Shown here piece after piece: positions 1 through 6,457 of a stretch of 9,033 nucleotides of DNA (positions are counted from its first letter, which is position 1; every line of letters starts with the position of its first letter). Position numbers and translations under genes: made by a program. Source of the DNA: JBKPCD01 sp046727175. GTDB lineage: Bacteria > Acidobacteriota > Vicinamibacteria > Vicinamibacterales > 2-12-FULL-66-21. The DNA lies in assembly GCA_046727175.1 (NCBI GenBank), contig JBKPCD010000288.1:1-9033 (forward strand), written 5' to 3'. The notes beneath the pieces are model-generated. The model ran no database searches, was not told the DNA's origin, and was given only the letters and a program-made list of their open reading frames with translations.

Positions 1-1173
1 GCCCTTCTCGACGTGAATCCGTACTCCGCCTACTACGCCGACTTCGCCAGCCCCTTGATGTTCGTGATCTCGCTCGCGCACCTGTACTCCAGGACCGGAG
101 ACAAGGGCTCCATCCAACGACATTGGGATGTGGCGCGCCGCATTCTCGAGTGGGCCCGCACGTATGGCGACAAGGACGGCGACGGATATCTCGAATACCA
201 CACACGATCGACGAAGGGCACCAAGAACCAGGGCTGGAAAGACAGCGGCGACGCCATCGTGTATGACGACGGAACACCGGCGCCATCACCGATTGGGACA
301 TTCGAGCTGCAGGGGTATTGGTTCGCGGCGCAGCAGCTCATGGCGTTCCTGAGTGGCGCCATGGGCGAGTACGGAGACGCGAAGGCGTTGTGGCGGAGCG
401 CCTCGGATCTCAAGGAACGGTTCAATCGTGACTGGTGGGACGACGAACAGGGCTCGATCGTCCTGGCACTTGATCCTGACAAGCGGCAGATCCGAGCGGT
501 GACGTCGAACGTGGGGCACTGCATCACGTGCGGCATCATCAGCGACGGGCATCTTCCGCGAGTGGTCGGGCGCCTGTTTTCGCCAGATATGTTCAGTGGG
601 TGGGGGATCCGGACGCTGTCGTCCACCCACCAAGCATACAACCCGCTGAGTTATCACCTTGGCTCGGTATGGGCCGTTGAACAGGCGACGATTGCCTTCG
701 GTCTTCGCCGTTTTGGTTTCGACACGCGGGCCTTGGAGATCGCCCACGCGCTCTTCGACCTCGCGGAGCAGTATCCGGAACATCGCATCCCGGAGTGCAT
801 CGGCGGGTATCCGCGCGGTCAGACAGGCGGTCCGGGCGCGTATCCTCGCGCTAACACACCACAGCTGTGGAACGCCAGCGCCTTTCCGCTCCTGATCCAC
901 AGCATGCTTGGGTTCCAGCCCGTCGGGCTGCTCGAAACACTGTTTGTCGACCCGGTGCTTCCCACGTGGTTGCCGGAACTCGTCGTGCACGACCTGCGTC
1001 TGGCCGGGGCCACGGTCACGCTGCGCTTCTGGCGCGATGGCGCAGGCTCATCGCACGGAGAGGTGCTTCACAAGCGCGGCACGTTCCGTTTGGTGAAGCA
1101 GCCACCTCTCGAGTCGTTGACGGCCGGCGTCGTCGATCGCTTGGCTGCGTTATTTGACAGCGTCCGGCACTGA
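1..1173 (+). CDS. Glycogen-debranching-type glucosidase, C-terminal part (5' end outside window)
   Basis: The frame is open to base 1 (A-L-L-D precede the GTG at 13), so the gene begins upstream and about 390 C-terminal residues are seen. The protein looks like the (alpha/alpha)6-barrel part of bacterial 'glycogen debranching N-terminal domain' proteins related to amylo-alpha-1,6-glucosidase, which cleave alpha-glucosidic branches in the cytoplasm. Counting from the GTG, the typical GWKDS motif is at residues 74-78, followed by a Gly/Asp-rich loop and the GTFELQGY motif at 95-102. The acidic residues D77 and E98 would be candidate catalytic or binding residues (inference from related glycosidases). 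The C-terminal PQLWNASAFPLLIHSMLGF stretch matches the 'PQ-W-A-A-P' helix of the family. It ends 51 nt before the SDR gene and may lead the same operon. The exact substrate (glycogen, trehalose-like or other glucan) cannot be read from the sequence. Confidence 0.8.
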   Translation, partial: ALLDVNPYSAYYADFASPLMFVISLAHLYSRTGDKGSIQRHWDVARRILEWARTYGDKDGDGYLEYHTRSTKGTKNQGWKDSGDAIVYDDGTPAPSPIGTFELQGYWFAAQQLMAFLSGAMGEYGDAKALWRSASDLKERFNRDWWDDEQGSIVLALDPDKRQIRAVTSNVGHCITCGIISDGHLPRVVGRLFSPDMFSGWGIRTLSSTHQAYNPLSYHLGSVWAVEQATIAFGLRRFGFDTRALEIAHALFDLAEQYPEHRIPECIGGYPRGQTGGPGAYPRANTPQLWNASAFPLLIHSMLGFQPVGLLETLFVDPVLPTWLPELVVHDLRLAGATVTLRFWRDGAGSSHGEVLHKRGTFRLVKQPPLESLTAGVVDRLAALFDSVRH

Positions 1174-1212
1174 AGTTGCGCTGAAGGCTCGACGCGACAT
1201 CGATACGAACTT

Positions 1213-1216
1213 GGAG
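1213..1216 (+). promoter_or_regulatory. Ribosome binding site of the SDR gene
   Basis: GGAG, 8 nt before the ATG at 1225. It supports that start in an otherwise AT-richer leader (gaaataaat). Confidence 0.6.
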
Positions 1217-1224
1217 AAATAAAT

Positions 1225-2256
1225 ATGAGGTTCACACTCAAGCCCCTCGACGAACAGGTCATGGTGATCACCGGCGCTTCCAGTGGCATCGGGCTGGTTA
1301 CCGCGAAACAGGCGGCTCAGCGTGGCGCGTGCGTCGTGCTCGCCGCACGCAACGAGAAAGACTTGCATGACGCGACGCAAGTCATTCGCCGGTCTGGCGG
1401 CCGCGCCGTGTACGCCGTCGCCGACGTCTCGGATCCGGCGCAGGTTGACGCCATTGCCGACACCGCGATCCGGGAGTTCGGGCGCATCGACACCTGGGTC
1501 AACAACGCGGCGGTGTCGATGTACGGCCGAATCATGGACGTCTCGATCGAAGACATGCGACGCCAGATGGACGTCAACTACTGGGGCCAGGTGTACGGGT
1601 CGCGCACGGCTGTGCGACACCTCCGGCCGACCGGAGGGGCCCTCATCAACGTGGGCAGCGCGCTGTCCGATCGAGCCATCCCGCTACAAGGCGGCTATTG
1701 CGCGGCGAAGCACGCGCTCAAAGCGTTCACCGATGCCCTCCGAATGGAGCTCGAAGAACAAGGACTCCCCATCGCCGTCACGCTGGTCAAGCCAGCCAGC
1801 ATCGATACGCCTTTCTTTGAAAAGGCCCGTACCTACCTCGGCGTGGAGCCTCAGCCCGTGCCACCCGTCTATTCGCCGGAGGTCGTGTCTGAGGTGATTT
1901 TGCACGCTGCGGAGCACCCTCTCCGAGAACTCATCGCCGGGGGCTCGGGAGCGAAGTTGAGTGCCGCCCGGTTCGCACCACGTCTGGCTGACCTCTATAT
2001 GGAGCGGTGGACGTTCGATTCGCAGGGGACGGGAAAGCCGATCGATGGCCGCTCGGACAACCTCTACGATCCGGTGCCGACGGACGGAGGAGAGCGAGGC
2101 CGAAACTGGGAAGGGCATACCCGCGAGAGCAGCGTGTATACACGCGCCGCATTGCATCCACGTGCGTCGGCTGCGGTCATCGCGGCAGTCGCGCTGGGCG
2201 TCGCGGCTGTCGTAGCCGGACGTCGCGCTGGAAGGCACGCTCTGAAACAAGGCTGA
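1225..2256 (+). CDS. SDR family oxidoreductase with C-terminal membrane anchor
   Basis: A 343-residue classical short-chain dehydrogenase/reductase; these use NAD(P)(H) to oxidise alcohols or reduce carbonyls. The nucleotide-binding TGASSGIG is at residues 16-23, NNAA at 93-96, and the catalytic set is S145, Y158 and K162 (YCAAK). Residue R42 after the second beta strand hints at NADP preference, which is inference. Classical SDRs are about 250 residues; here some 90 more follow, with a Tyr/Pro-rich linker and a hydrophobic segment at about 315-331 (AAVIAAVALGVAAVVAG) ended by Arg/Lys, so the enzyme is probably tethered to the inner membrane facing the cytoplasm. The ATG is supported by GGAG at 1213-1216, 8 nt upstream. 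It lies 20 nt before the DUF2231 gene and likely shares its transcript. The substrate is unknown. Confidence 0.92.
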   Translation: MRFTLKPLDEQVMVITGASSGIGLVTAKQAAQRGACVVLAARNEKDLHDATQVIRRSGGRAVYAVADVSDPAQVDAIADTAIREFGRIDTWVNNAAVSMYGRIMDVSIEDMRRQMDVNYWGQVYGSRTAVRHLRPTGGALINVGSALSDRAIPLQGGYCAAKHALKAFTDALRMELEEQGLPIAVTLVKPASIDTPFFEKARTYLGVEPQPVPPVYSPEVVSEVILHAAEHPLRELIAGGSGAKLSAARFAPRLADLYMERWTFDSQGTGKPIDGRSDNLYDPVPTDGGERGRNWEGHTRESSVYTRAALHPRASAAVIAAVALGVAAVVAGRRAGRHALKQG

Positions 2257-2265
2257 CGGTGCGTG

Positions 2266-2271
2266 AGGAGG
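2266..2271 (+). promoter_or_regulatory. Ribosome binding site deciding the DUF2231 start
   Basis: AGGAGG lies 5 nt before the ATG at 2277. The reading frame is open back to an ATG at 2007, inside the SDR gene, but that start has no such site and its extra residues are Arg-rich shadow sequence. The start at 2277 is therefore chosen. Confidence 0.75.
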
Positions 2272-2276
2272 ACTCG

Positions 2277-2849
2277 ATGGAGAACACCAAGGCGTTAATG
2301 CAAGTTGTGGACAATCCAGGGATCGATCAAATCGCAGAACCACTGAGCAAAGCCGTACGGGGAGCGTACGAGGCGGCTGGGCCCGTTGGACAGCGCGCCA
2401 AGAACGCGCTTCATGGCGTGTGGCTTGGCCACCCGCTCCATCCGGTCTTCACCGATCTGCCAGTCGGCGCCTGGACGACGGCGCTGGCGCTGGACGCTGC
2501 CGCAAAGGGCGATCCGGGGATGCGGCGCGCGGCCACCTTCGCGATGGGCGTGGGGCTGGCGGGCGCGTTCGGCGCGGCGGTGACTGGACTCACAGATTGG
2601 AGTGAAACCGACGGTCAATCCCGTCGTGCCGGACTCATACATGGTTTGCTGAATGTGACGGCGACGGCGCTCTTCGCGACGTTGTTCGCATTACGGCTGC
2701 AGGACTCGCACGAGGGCGGGAGAGCCTGTGCCTGGACGGGCTACACGATTGCGCTGGGTGCCGCCTATCTCGGCGGAGACCTTGTATATCGTCAGCGTAT
2801 CGGTGTGACGCACGCCGACAGTTCATTTCCCAAGGAGTCACAGCGGTGA
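2277..2849 (+). CDS. DUF2231 family membrane protein
   Basis: A 190-residue protein of the DUF2231 type. After a hydrophilic N-terminus of about 45 residues comes the family signature GHPLHPVFTDLPVGAWTTA (51-69), then GLTDW (104-108), an IHGLLN motif (121-126) and, near the end, GGDLVYRQRIGV (166-177). Hydrophobic stretches at about 62-75, 84-105, 120-140 and 152-170 suggest four membrane helices. The conserved H52, H55 and H122 lie at or near helix ends and could bind a metal or haem; this is inference, as the family has no established function that I can state. Its stop overlaps the GTG start of the Rieske gene (GTGA), so the two are translationally coupled, and DUF2231 proteins are often found beside Rieske ferredoxins. 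A role as membrane partner in electron transfer is the simplest reading. Confidence 0.9.
   Translation: MENTKALMQVVDNPGIDQIAEPLSKAVRGAYEAAGPVGQRAKNALHGVWLGHPLHPVFTDLPVGAWTTALALDAAAKGDPGMRRAATFAMGVGLAGAFGAAVTGLTDWSETDGQSRRAGLIHGLLNVTATALFATLFALRLQDSHEGGRACAWTGYTIALGAAYLGGDLVYRQRIGVTHADSSFPKESQR
2832..2837 (+). promoter_or_regulatory. Ribosome binding site of the Rieske gene
   Basis: AAGGAG, 8 nt before the GTG at 2846. It lies inside the last codons of the DUF2231 gene and supports a GTG start with a GTGA overlap. Confidence 0.65.
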
Positions 2850-3166
2850 TCGACAGTGCAGCGCTGGCGGAGAATGCCTTGGTTCGCGCGCGCGCCGGCG
2901 ACACAGACGTGCTGGTCGTGCGGCAACACGGACGCATATGCGCGCTCGTTCATGCGTGTGCGCACCTCGGAGGTCCCTTATCTGAGGGCACGCTGAAAGA
3001 CGGCTCAGTGGTGTGTCCGTGGCATGGGTCCGAGTTCGCCCTCGACGATGGTCGCGTCCTGAATGGTCCAGCAACGCACAACCAGCCGTGTCTCGCCGTG
3101 CGCGAAAGACAGGGGCGTATCGAGGTGAAAGTCGCGCCACCACCAGGCGATGGTGTCGCTGCATGA
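2846..3166 (+). CDS. Small Rieske [2Fe-2S] ferredoxin
   Basis: A 106-residue soluble protein that is one Rieske domain. Cluster ligands are visible as C38-x-H40 (ACAHLGGPL) and C57-x2-H60 (VVCPWHGSEF), the CxH...CxxH pattern of Rieske proteins, with GPAT at 74-77 leading into the last strands. It has no membrane helix or signal peptide, so it should be a cytoplasmic one-electron carrier. The stand-alone size resembles Rieske ferredoxins of oxygenase systems, but no oxygenase is seen nearby. The start is GTG at 2846, overlapping the DUF2231 stop by 4 nt, with AAGGAG at 2832-2837 placed 8 nt before it. The coupling argues that it works with the DUF2231 membrane protein. Its donor and acceptor are unknown; the SDR and the pyruvate oxidase-like enzyme of the same operon are candidates. 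Confidence 0.93.
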   Translation: MIDSAALAENALVRARAGDTDVLVVRQHGRICALVHACAHLGGPLSEGTLKDGSVVCPWHGSEFALDDGRVLNGPATHNQPCLAVRERQGRIEVKVAPPPGDGVAA

Positions 3167-3199
3167 TCGAGCGTTCCTCAGTCTGAAAGTGAGTGAGTC

Positions 3200-3481
3200 A
3201 TGTTAGAGACAGCATCGACAAAACCGCAGCGCCGTCGCGCAGATAGGTCCGCTGCGCCACGCGCAACCGACGGTACACCACAGGAGACAGGCGACCTCTC
3301 CGCCTCGATAGGCAGCTCCGCGCACCAGCCCCCCGAATCCCGGATGAATAGAATCGCGCGTCGCGCCCATGAGATCTATGAAGCCAGAGGCGGGGAGCAT
3401 AGCAATGCGCTAGAAGATTCGCTGCAGGCTGAACGTGACATTGACTCGGAATTGGAAGCGGAGCCAGGCATCGACCGATAA
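3200..3481 (+). CDS. DUF2934 domain small protein
   Basis: A 93-residue hydrophilic protein. Residues 1-48 are a disordered-looking, Arg/Ser/Thr/Pro-rich stretch. Residues 50-83 match DUF2934: RIARRAHEIYEARGG followed by the acidic helix LEDSLQAERDI, where the family usually has D/HWLQAE; the usual Trp is Ser here. The family is small, common in soil Proteobacteria and Acidobacteriota, often near stress genes, and has no known biochemical role. The start ATG at 3200 has only a weak purine-rich leader (gaaagtgagtgag). It lies 33 nt after the Rieske gene and 72 nt before the thiamine-diphosphate enzyme, on the same strand, so it probably belongs to the operon. There is no signal peptide and no membrane segment. 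Confidence 0.8.
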   Translation: MLETASTKPQRRRADRSAAPRATDGTPQETGDLSASIGSSAHQPPESRMNRIARRAHEIYEARGGEHSNALEDSLQAERDIDSELEAEPGIDR

Positions 3482-3553
3482 GCGCTCGTTGACATATCAG
3501 CCGCAATACGTGAGCGGCGTGTCGGGCCACTTGTCAAAAAGGGGAAGCATGCA

Positions 3554-5305
3554 ATGGCGGATTCCGCGGCAGATGTTCTCATCGACGTCCTTCACGAATG
3601 GGGCGTCGAAGTTATCTTCGGACTGCCTGGTGATGGCATCAACGGGATCATGGAGGCGTTGCGCAAACGTCAGGAGGAGATTCGCTTTATCCAGGTCCGG
3701 CACGAGGAGGCAGCTGCCTTCATGGCCTGCGCCTACGCGAAGTTCACGGGCAGACTCGGCGTGTGCCTCGCCACGTCCGGGCCGGGTGGTCTCCATCTCC
3801 TCAACGGCCTGTACGACGCCAAACTTGATGGACAGCCGGTCCTTGCTCTGACGGGATTGCCGTATCACGATTTGATCGGGACGCAGACACAGCAGGATGT
3901 CGAGCTCGACAAGGTGTTTGCGGACGTCGCCAAGTACAACGTTCGGGTCATGGGTCCCGAACACGTGGAGAACGTCGCCCATCTCGCCTGTCGCACTGCC
4001 CTCGCCTACAACGGCGTGAGCCACATCGCATTTCCCGTCGATCTGCAAGATAAGCCCGTCGAAAAGAAAGGTTCGAAGCGAAACGTTCCAAGCCATACGT
4101 CAGACGTCTTTGCCCGGAGCGCGCGGTTGCCAGACGAGGATGACCTGCGCCGAGCTGCGGAGGTCTTGAATGCCGGCAAGAAGGTGACGATTCTCGCCGG
4201 ACGCGGTGCTCTGGGAGCGACTGATGAACTGTTGAGGGTCGCTGAGATGTTGGGAGCGCCGATAGTGAAGGCGCTCCTGGGGAAGGCGGCGGTGCCGGAC
4301 GATAGCCCGTATACCACCGGGCAGATCGGACTGCTGGGCACGCTCCCGTCACAGGAAGCGATGGAAGCATGCGACACGCTGCTGATGGTTGGCACGTCGT
4401 TCCCCTACATCGAGTTCTTTCCCAAGCCCGGACAAGCGCGCGCGGTGCAGATCGAACTTGACCCCGCTCGCATGGGCACGCGGTACCCGATTGAGGTGGG
4501 CCTCGTCGGCGATAGCCGACGCACACTCGCCGCGCTGCTGCCACTCCTGCAGCGCAACGAACACCGCCGCTTTCTCGAGCACGCGCACGCAGGCATGCAG
4601 AAGTGGTGGCAGCTGATGGAGGAACGCGGGACGCGGCCCGACGTCCCGATGAAGCCCCAGGTGATCGCCTGGGAACTGGGCCAGCGTCTTCGCGACGACG
4701 CCATCGTGTCCGCTGACAGCGGGACTATTGCGACGTGGTGGGCGCGTCAGATTCGGGCCAAGCGGGGGCAAATGTATTCGCTGTCAGGCATGCTCGCCTC
4801 GATGGGGAACGGCCTGCCTTACGCCATCGCTGCCCAGATCGCGTACCCCGATCGTCAGTGCGTCGCGTTCGTGGGGGACGGCGGCTTCTCGATGCTAATG
4901 GCAGAACTCGCCACCTGTGTCAAATACAAATTGCCCATCAAGATCGTCATCGTCAAGAACAACACGCTTGGCATGATCAAGTGGGAGCAGATGGTCTTCC
5001 TCGGCAACCCCGAATACGGCTGTGAGCTTCAGCCGATCGACTTCGCCGCCTTCGCGCGCGCGTGCGGCGCGACAGGGTTCACCGTCGGGGATCCAGCGCA
5101 GTGTGGATCAGTGCTCGATCAAGCGCTCGCGGCTCCTGGACCGGTCGTCATCGAAGCTGTGGTTGACCCGTTCGTGCCGCCAATGCCGCCCAAAGTCACA
5201 GTCGAGCAGGCGGCAAAGTTCGGCGAGGCCTTGCTGAAGGGCACGCCGAACCGAGACAAGATCGCGCTGACGGTGCTCTCCGACACGGTGAAGGAGCTGA
5301 TTTAG
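3554..5305 (+). CDS. Thiamine-diphosphate enzyme, pyruvate oxidase (PoxB)-like
   Basis: A full-length 583-residue enzyme of the acetolactate synthase/pyruvate oxidase superfamily. The N-terminal pyrimidine-binding domain (about 1-170) has GLPGDGINGI and RHEEAAAF, where E51 is the conserved glutamate activating the cofactor. A central FAD/nucleotide-type domain (about 190-345) contains ILAGRGA and QIELDP. The C-terminal diphosphate-binding domain has G441-D442-G443 and N469-N470, the GDG-x25-NN motif. The stretch GDGGFSMLMAELAT and the tail PPKVTVEQAAKFGEALLKG resemble E. coli PoxB, which decarboxylates pyruvate to acetate and passes electrons to ubiquinone at the membrane. The C-terminus (about 550-583) is where PoxB has its lipid-binding segment. 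An acetolactate synthase role is less likely because no small subunit or branched-chain genes are nearby. The start is supported by AGGGGAA at 3540-3546. Confidence 0.88.
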   Translation: MADSAADVLIDVLHEWGVEVIFGLPGDGINGIMEALRKRQEEIRFIQVRHEEAAAFMACAYAKFTGRLGVCLATSGPGGLHLLNGLYDAKLDGQPVLALTGLPYHDLIGTQTQQDVELDKVFADVAKYNVRVMGPEHVENVAHLACRTALAYNGVSHIAFPVDLQDKPVEKKGSKRNVPSHTSDVFARSARLPDEDDLRRAAEVLNAGKKVTILAGRGALGATDELLRVAEMLGAPIVKALLGKAAVPDDSPYTTGQIGLLGTLPSQEAMEACDTLLMVGTSFPYIEFFPKPGQARAVQIELDPARMGTRYPIEVGLVGDSRRTLAALLPLLQRNEHRRFLEHAHAGMQKWWQLMEERGTRPDVPMKPQVIAWELGQRLRDDAIVSADSGTIATWWARQIRAKRGQMYSLSGMLASMGNGLPYAIAAQIAYPDRQCVAFVGDGGFSMLMAELATCVKYKLPIKIVIVKNNTLGMIKWEQMVFLGNPEYGCELQPIDFAAFARACGATGFTVGDPAQCGSVLDQALAAPGPVVIEAVVDPFVPPMPPKVTVEQAAKFGEALLKGTPNRDKIALTVLSDTVKELI

Positions 5306-5316
5306 CTTGGCGCGCC

Positions 5317-5845
5317 ATGCAGCGTGAACAGCGACGAAACGGCGGTCTTGGGCTGCCCGTGCATCGCGCGTCCTTCAAGGCCTCGCGGCTGCTCAATACA
5401 GCAGCGGCGACGCTCGCGGCCAGCGTTCTGACGGACAGCACGGCCGAACACTACCGCGCCGGTTTTCATAATCGCGCCATGTTCATCGCGCCGACCGTTT
5501 CTGCCGCCACCCCGGCCACAGCGACGGCGTTCGCCTTTGCGCCACGCCGTCAGGGCGTCCTGGCTGGATCGGTGTTCGGCGCGGCAGTGGTCACTGGCCT
5601 AGTGGGATTCGGCTTCCATCTGACGAATGTGTCCCGGCGTGTCGGCGGCTGGAATTCGGCAAATGTGTTTCATGGCGCTCCAATAGTGGCGCCGCTTGCG
5701 ATCACGATGGCCGGACTGTTGGCGATCGCTGCCTCTCGGGTCACGAGGAGCAACGTTTCGAACGATGCCAGAGTGCCGCCGTGCGGCAAGCGCCGGGCTT
5801 CCGTGGCCCTCGGGAGCCTGTCTGCGCTCGGATTGAGTGGGACAT
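5317..5845 (+). pseudogene. Truncated polytopic membrane protein (EHYRxxFHNxAM type)
   Basis: The frame starts at ATG 5317, 11 nt after the PoxB-like gene, with no clear ribosome binding site, and stays open to 5964. The first 145 or so residues look real: EHYRAGFHNRAMF (44-56), a helix at about 81-102 ending in FHL, GGWNSANVFHGAPIVAPLAITMAGLLAIAAS (110-140). This matches a two-repeat membrane protein that I recall near gluconate 2-dehydrogenase/GMC clusters, in which a second copy of the EHYRG-FHNPAM motif follows. Here the second copy is absent. After about residue 175 (SALGLSGT) the sequence turns into Arg/Ser-rich out-of-frame-looking residues, while the opposite strand carries an arginase remnant. 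I therefore infer a truncation near 5845, not a complete 215-residue protein. The function of the family is unknown to me. Confidence 0.6.
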
Positions 5846-6073
5846 CGAGAAGCGGTGCGATGTCGCTGCGCGTTCCAGTGCCCGCGCGACGGACGCTGCG
5901 AGGCCGAACGTCGCCCGTATCTCGTTGGCGAATGACTCACCGGGTGAGATGGTTTCGATACTGACCTCACCTACCGAGTCTGCTAGCTCGCGTTCGAGCC
6001 CGCGTTCGATGAGGTGAACGGGACCATGGCCCATTCCGAGTTGTCGCCCCGAGATGATAAGAGCCTCTAACAA
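5843..6073 (-). pseudogene. Remnant of an arginase-family protein (N-terminal part)
   Basis: On the minus strand, reading from 6073, about 77 residues resemble the N-terminus of bacterial arginase/agmatinase-family enzymes: LGMGHGPVHLIERGLERELA (12-31), VSIETI, then FANEIRATFGLAASVARALERA (48-69) and RFSM, matching the family pattern G-MG-GP-L--GL, -V----, NEI--TF-LA--LA--V--A----FP. Full enzymes have about 300 residues; the metal-binding GD-H, DAH-D and D-D-D motifs are all missing. In the neighbouring frame the bases at about 6040-6060 encode SYHLGA, like the PYHLG of family members, which suggests a small frameshift near 6035-6050. Similarity stops at about 5843, where the + strand membrane-protein similarity also stops. 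This is a dead fragment. The initiator used here (TTG at 6073) is only the frame limit. Confidence 0.55.
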
Positions 6074-6087
6074 AACCCCAAACGGCG

Positions 6088-6249
6088 TTACTTCGTAGCG
6101 GGCGCGGTCTTGCGCAAGTAGTCGAAGAAGTTGAAAACGAAGACAACCTTGTCCTCATTGGCATCGTCGCCTCGACTAGGCCGGATCCTGCGTCTAACGC
6201 TCGGGTGGAAAGGTCGACCTGGCCGCATGAGATGGGTAACCGTTGACAT
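6088..6249 (-). pseudogene. C-terminal gene tail, WD40/PD40-type regulator remnant
   Basis: A 53-codon frame begins at an ATG at 6249 and ends in TAA at 6090-6088. Only its last 25 residues look like protein: NEDKVVFVFNFFDYLRKTAP then ATK-stop. The first part is Arg/Pro-rich and looks like non-coding sequence. The ending resembles the conserved end (V-LNW-EELK) of acidobacterial proteins carrying WD40-like/PD40 beta-propellers, often fused to serine/threonine kinase or winged-helix domains. A second such tail lies at 7088-7165. The upstream body of the gene is missing, so this is read as a remnant on the basis of motif memory only. It could instead be a genuine tiny gene, but no ribosome binding site is evident. 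Confidence 0.4.
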
Positions 6250-6457
6250 CGCGCACTGCGGCGCCGAGATCTTTGAAAAAACTTTTGCGCAATTCCTGTC
6301 CTCGCGCGCCTGGCACGGTTGTTGAAGTCCCCGTCATCTGATGACGCGCTCGATTCCGACCTTCCTCATCCGTATGGTCGCACGCCGGACGCAAGACGCT
6401 GAGCGACAGGCGCGTTTCTCGCGTGAATCGCGAAGGGAATCTCGGCGAGGAGGACTT
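6250..6457. other. Leader region of the BON gene without a recognised gene
   Basis: No convincing coding sequence. The frame of the BON protein is open back to 6341, but its extra residues (Arg-rich) have no homologous look. The region holds an A/T-rich patch (tttgaaaaaacttttg, about 6271-6286) that could carry promoter elements, and a 13-bp near-perfect palindrome GTCATC-T-GATGAC at 6333-6345. I could not place a good -35/-10 pair. Confidence 0.4.
6448..6453 (+). promoter_or_regulatory. Ribosome binding site deciding the BON protein start
   Basis: AGGAGG, 4 nt before the ATG at 6458. The start chosen places a clean signal peptide at the very N-terminus; the longer frame from 6341 would bury it. 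Confidence 0.75.

Noticed and set aside
286..990. Long minus-strand open frame (234 codons) opposite the glucosidase gene
   Set aside because: It mirrors a well-supported glycosidase frame, has Arg/Pro/His-rich composition typical of antisense GC-rich DNA, and shows no family motif.
2007..2276. Upstream extension of the DUF2231 frame from ATG 2007
   Set aside because: It overlaps the SDR gene by about 250 nt, encodes Arg-rich shadow sequence, and the AGGAGG at 2266-2271 points to ATG 2277.
3489..3517. Possible promoter before the PoxB-like gene (TTGACA at 3489-3494)
   Set aside because: No acceptable -10 box lies 16-18 nt downstream; the box alone is not enough.
3497..4096. Minus-strand open frame of 199 codons opposite the PoxB-like gene
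   Set aside because: The + strand carries the E51 and GLPGDG motifs of the thiamine-diphosphate enzyme here; the antisense frame is a shadow.
3554..5305. Acetolactate synthase large subunit
   Set aside because: The GDGGFSMLMAEL stretch, the C-terminal tail and the absence of a small subunit or branched-chain amino acid genes fit a PoxB-like enzyme better, though the superfamily is shared.
6341..6457. Upstream extension of the BON protein
   Set aside because: It would place 39 Arg-rich residues before the signal peptide; the ribosome binding site at 6448-6453 supports ATG 6458.
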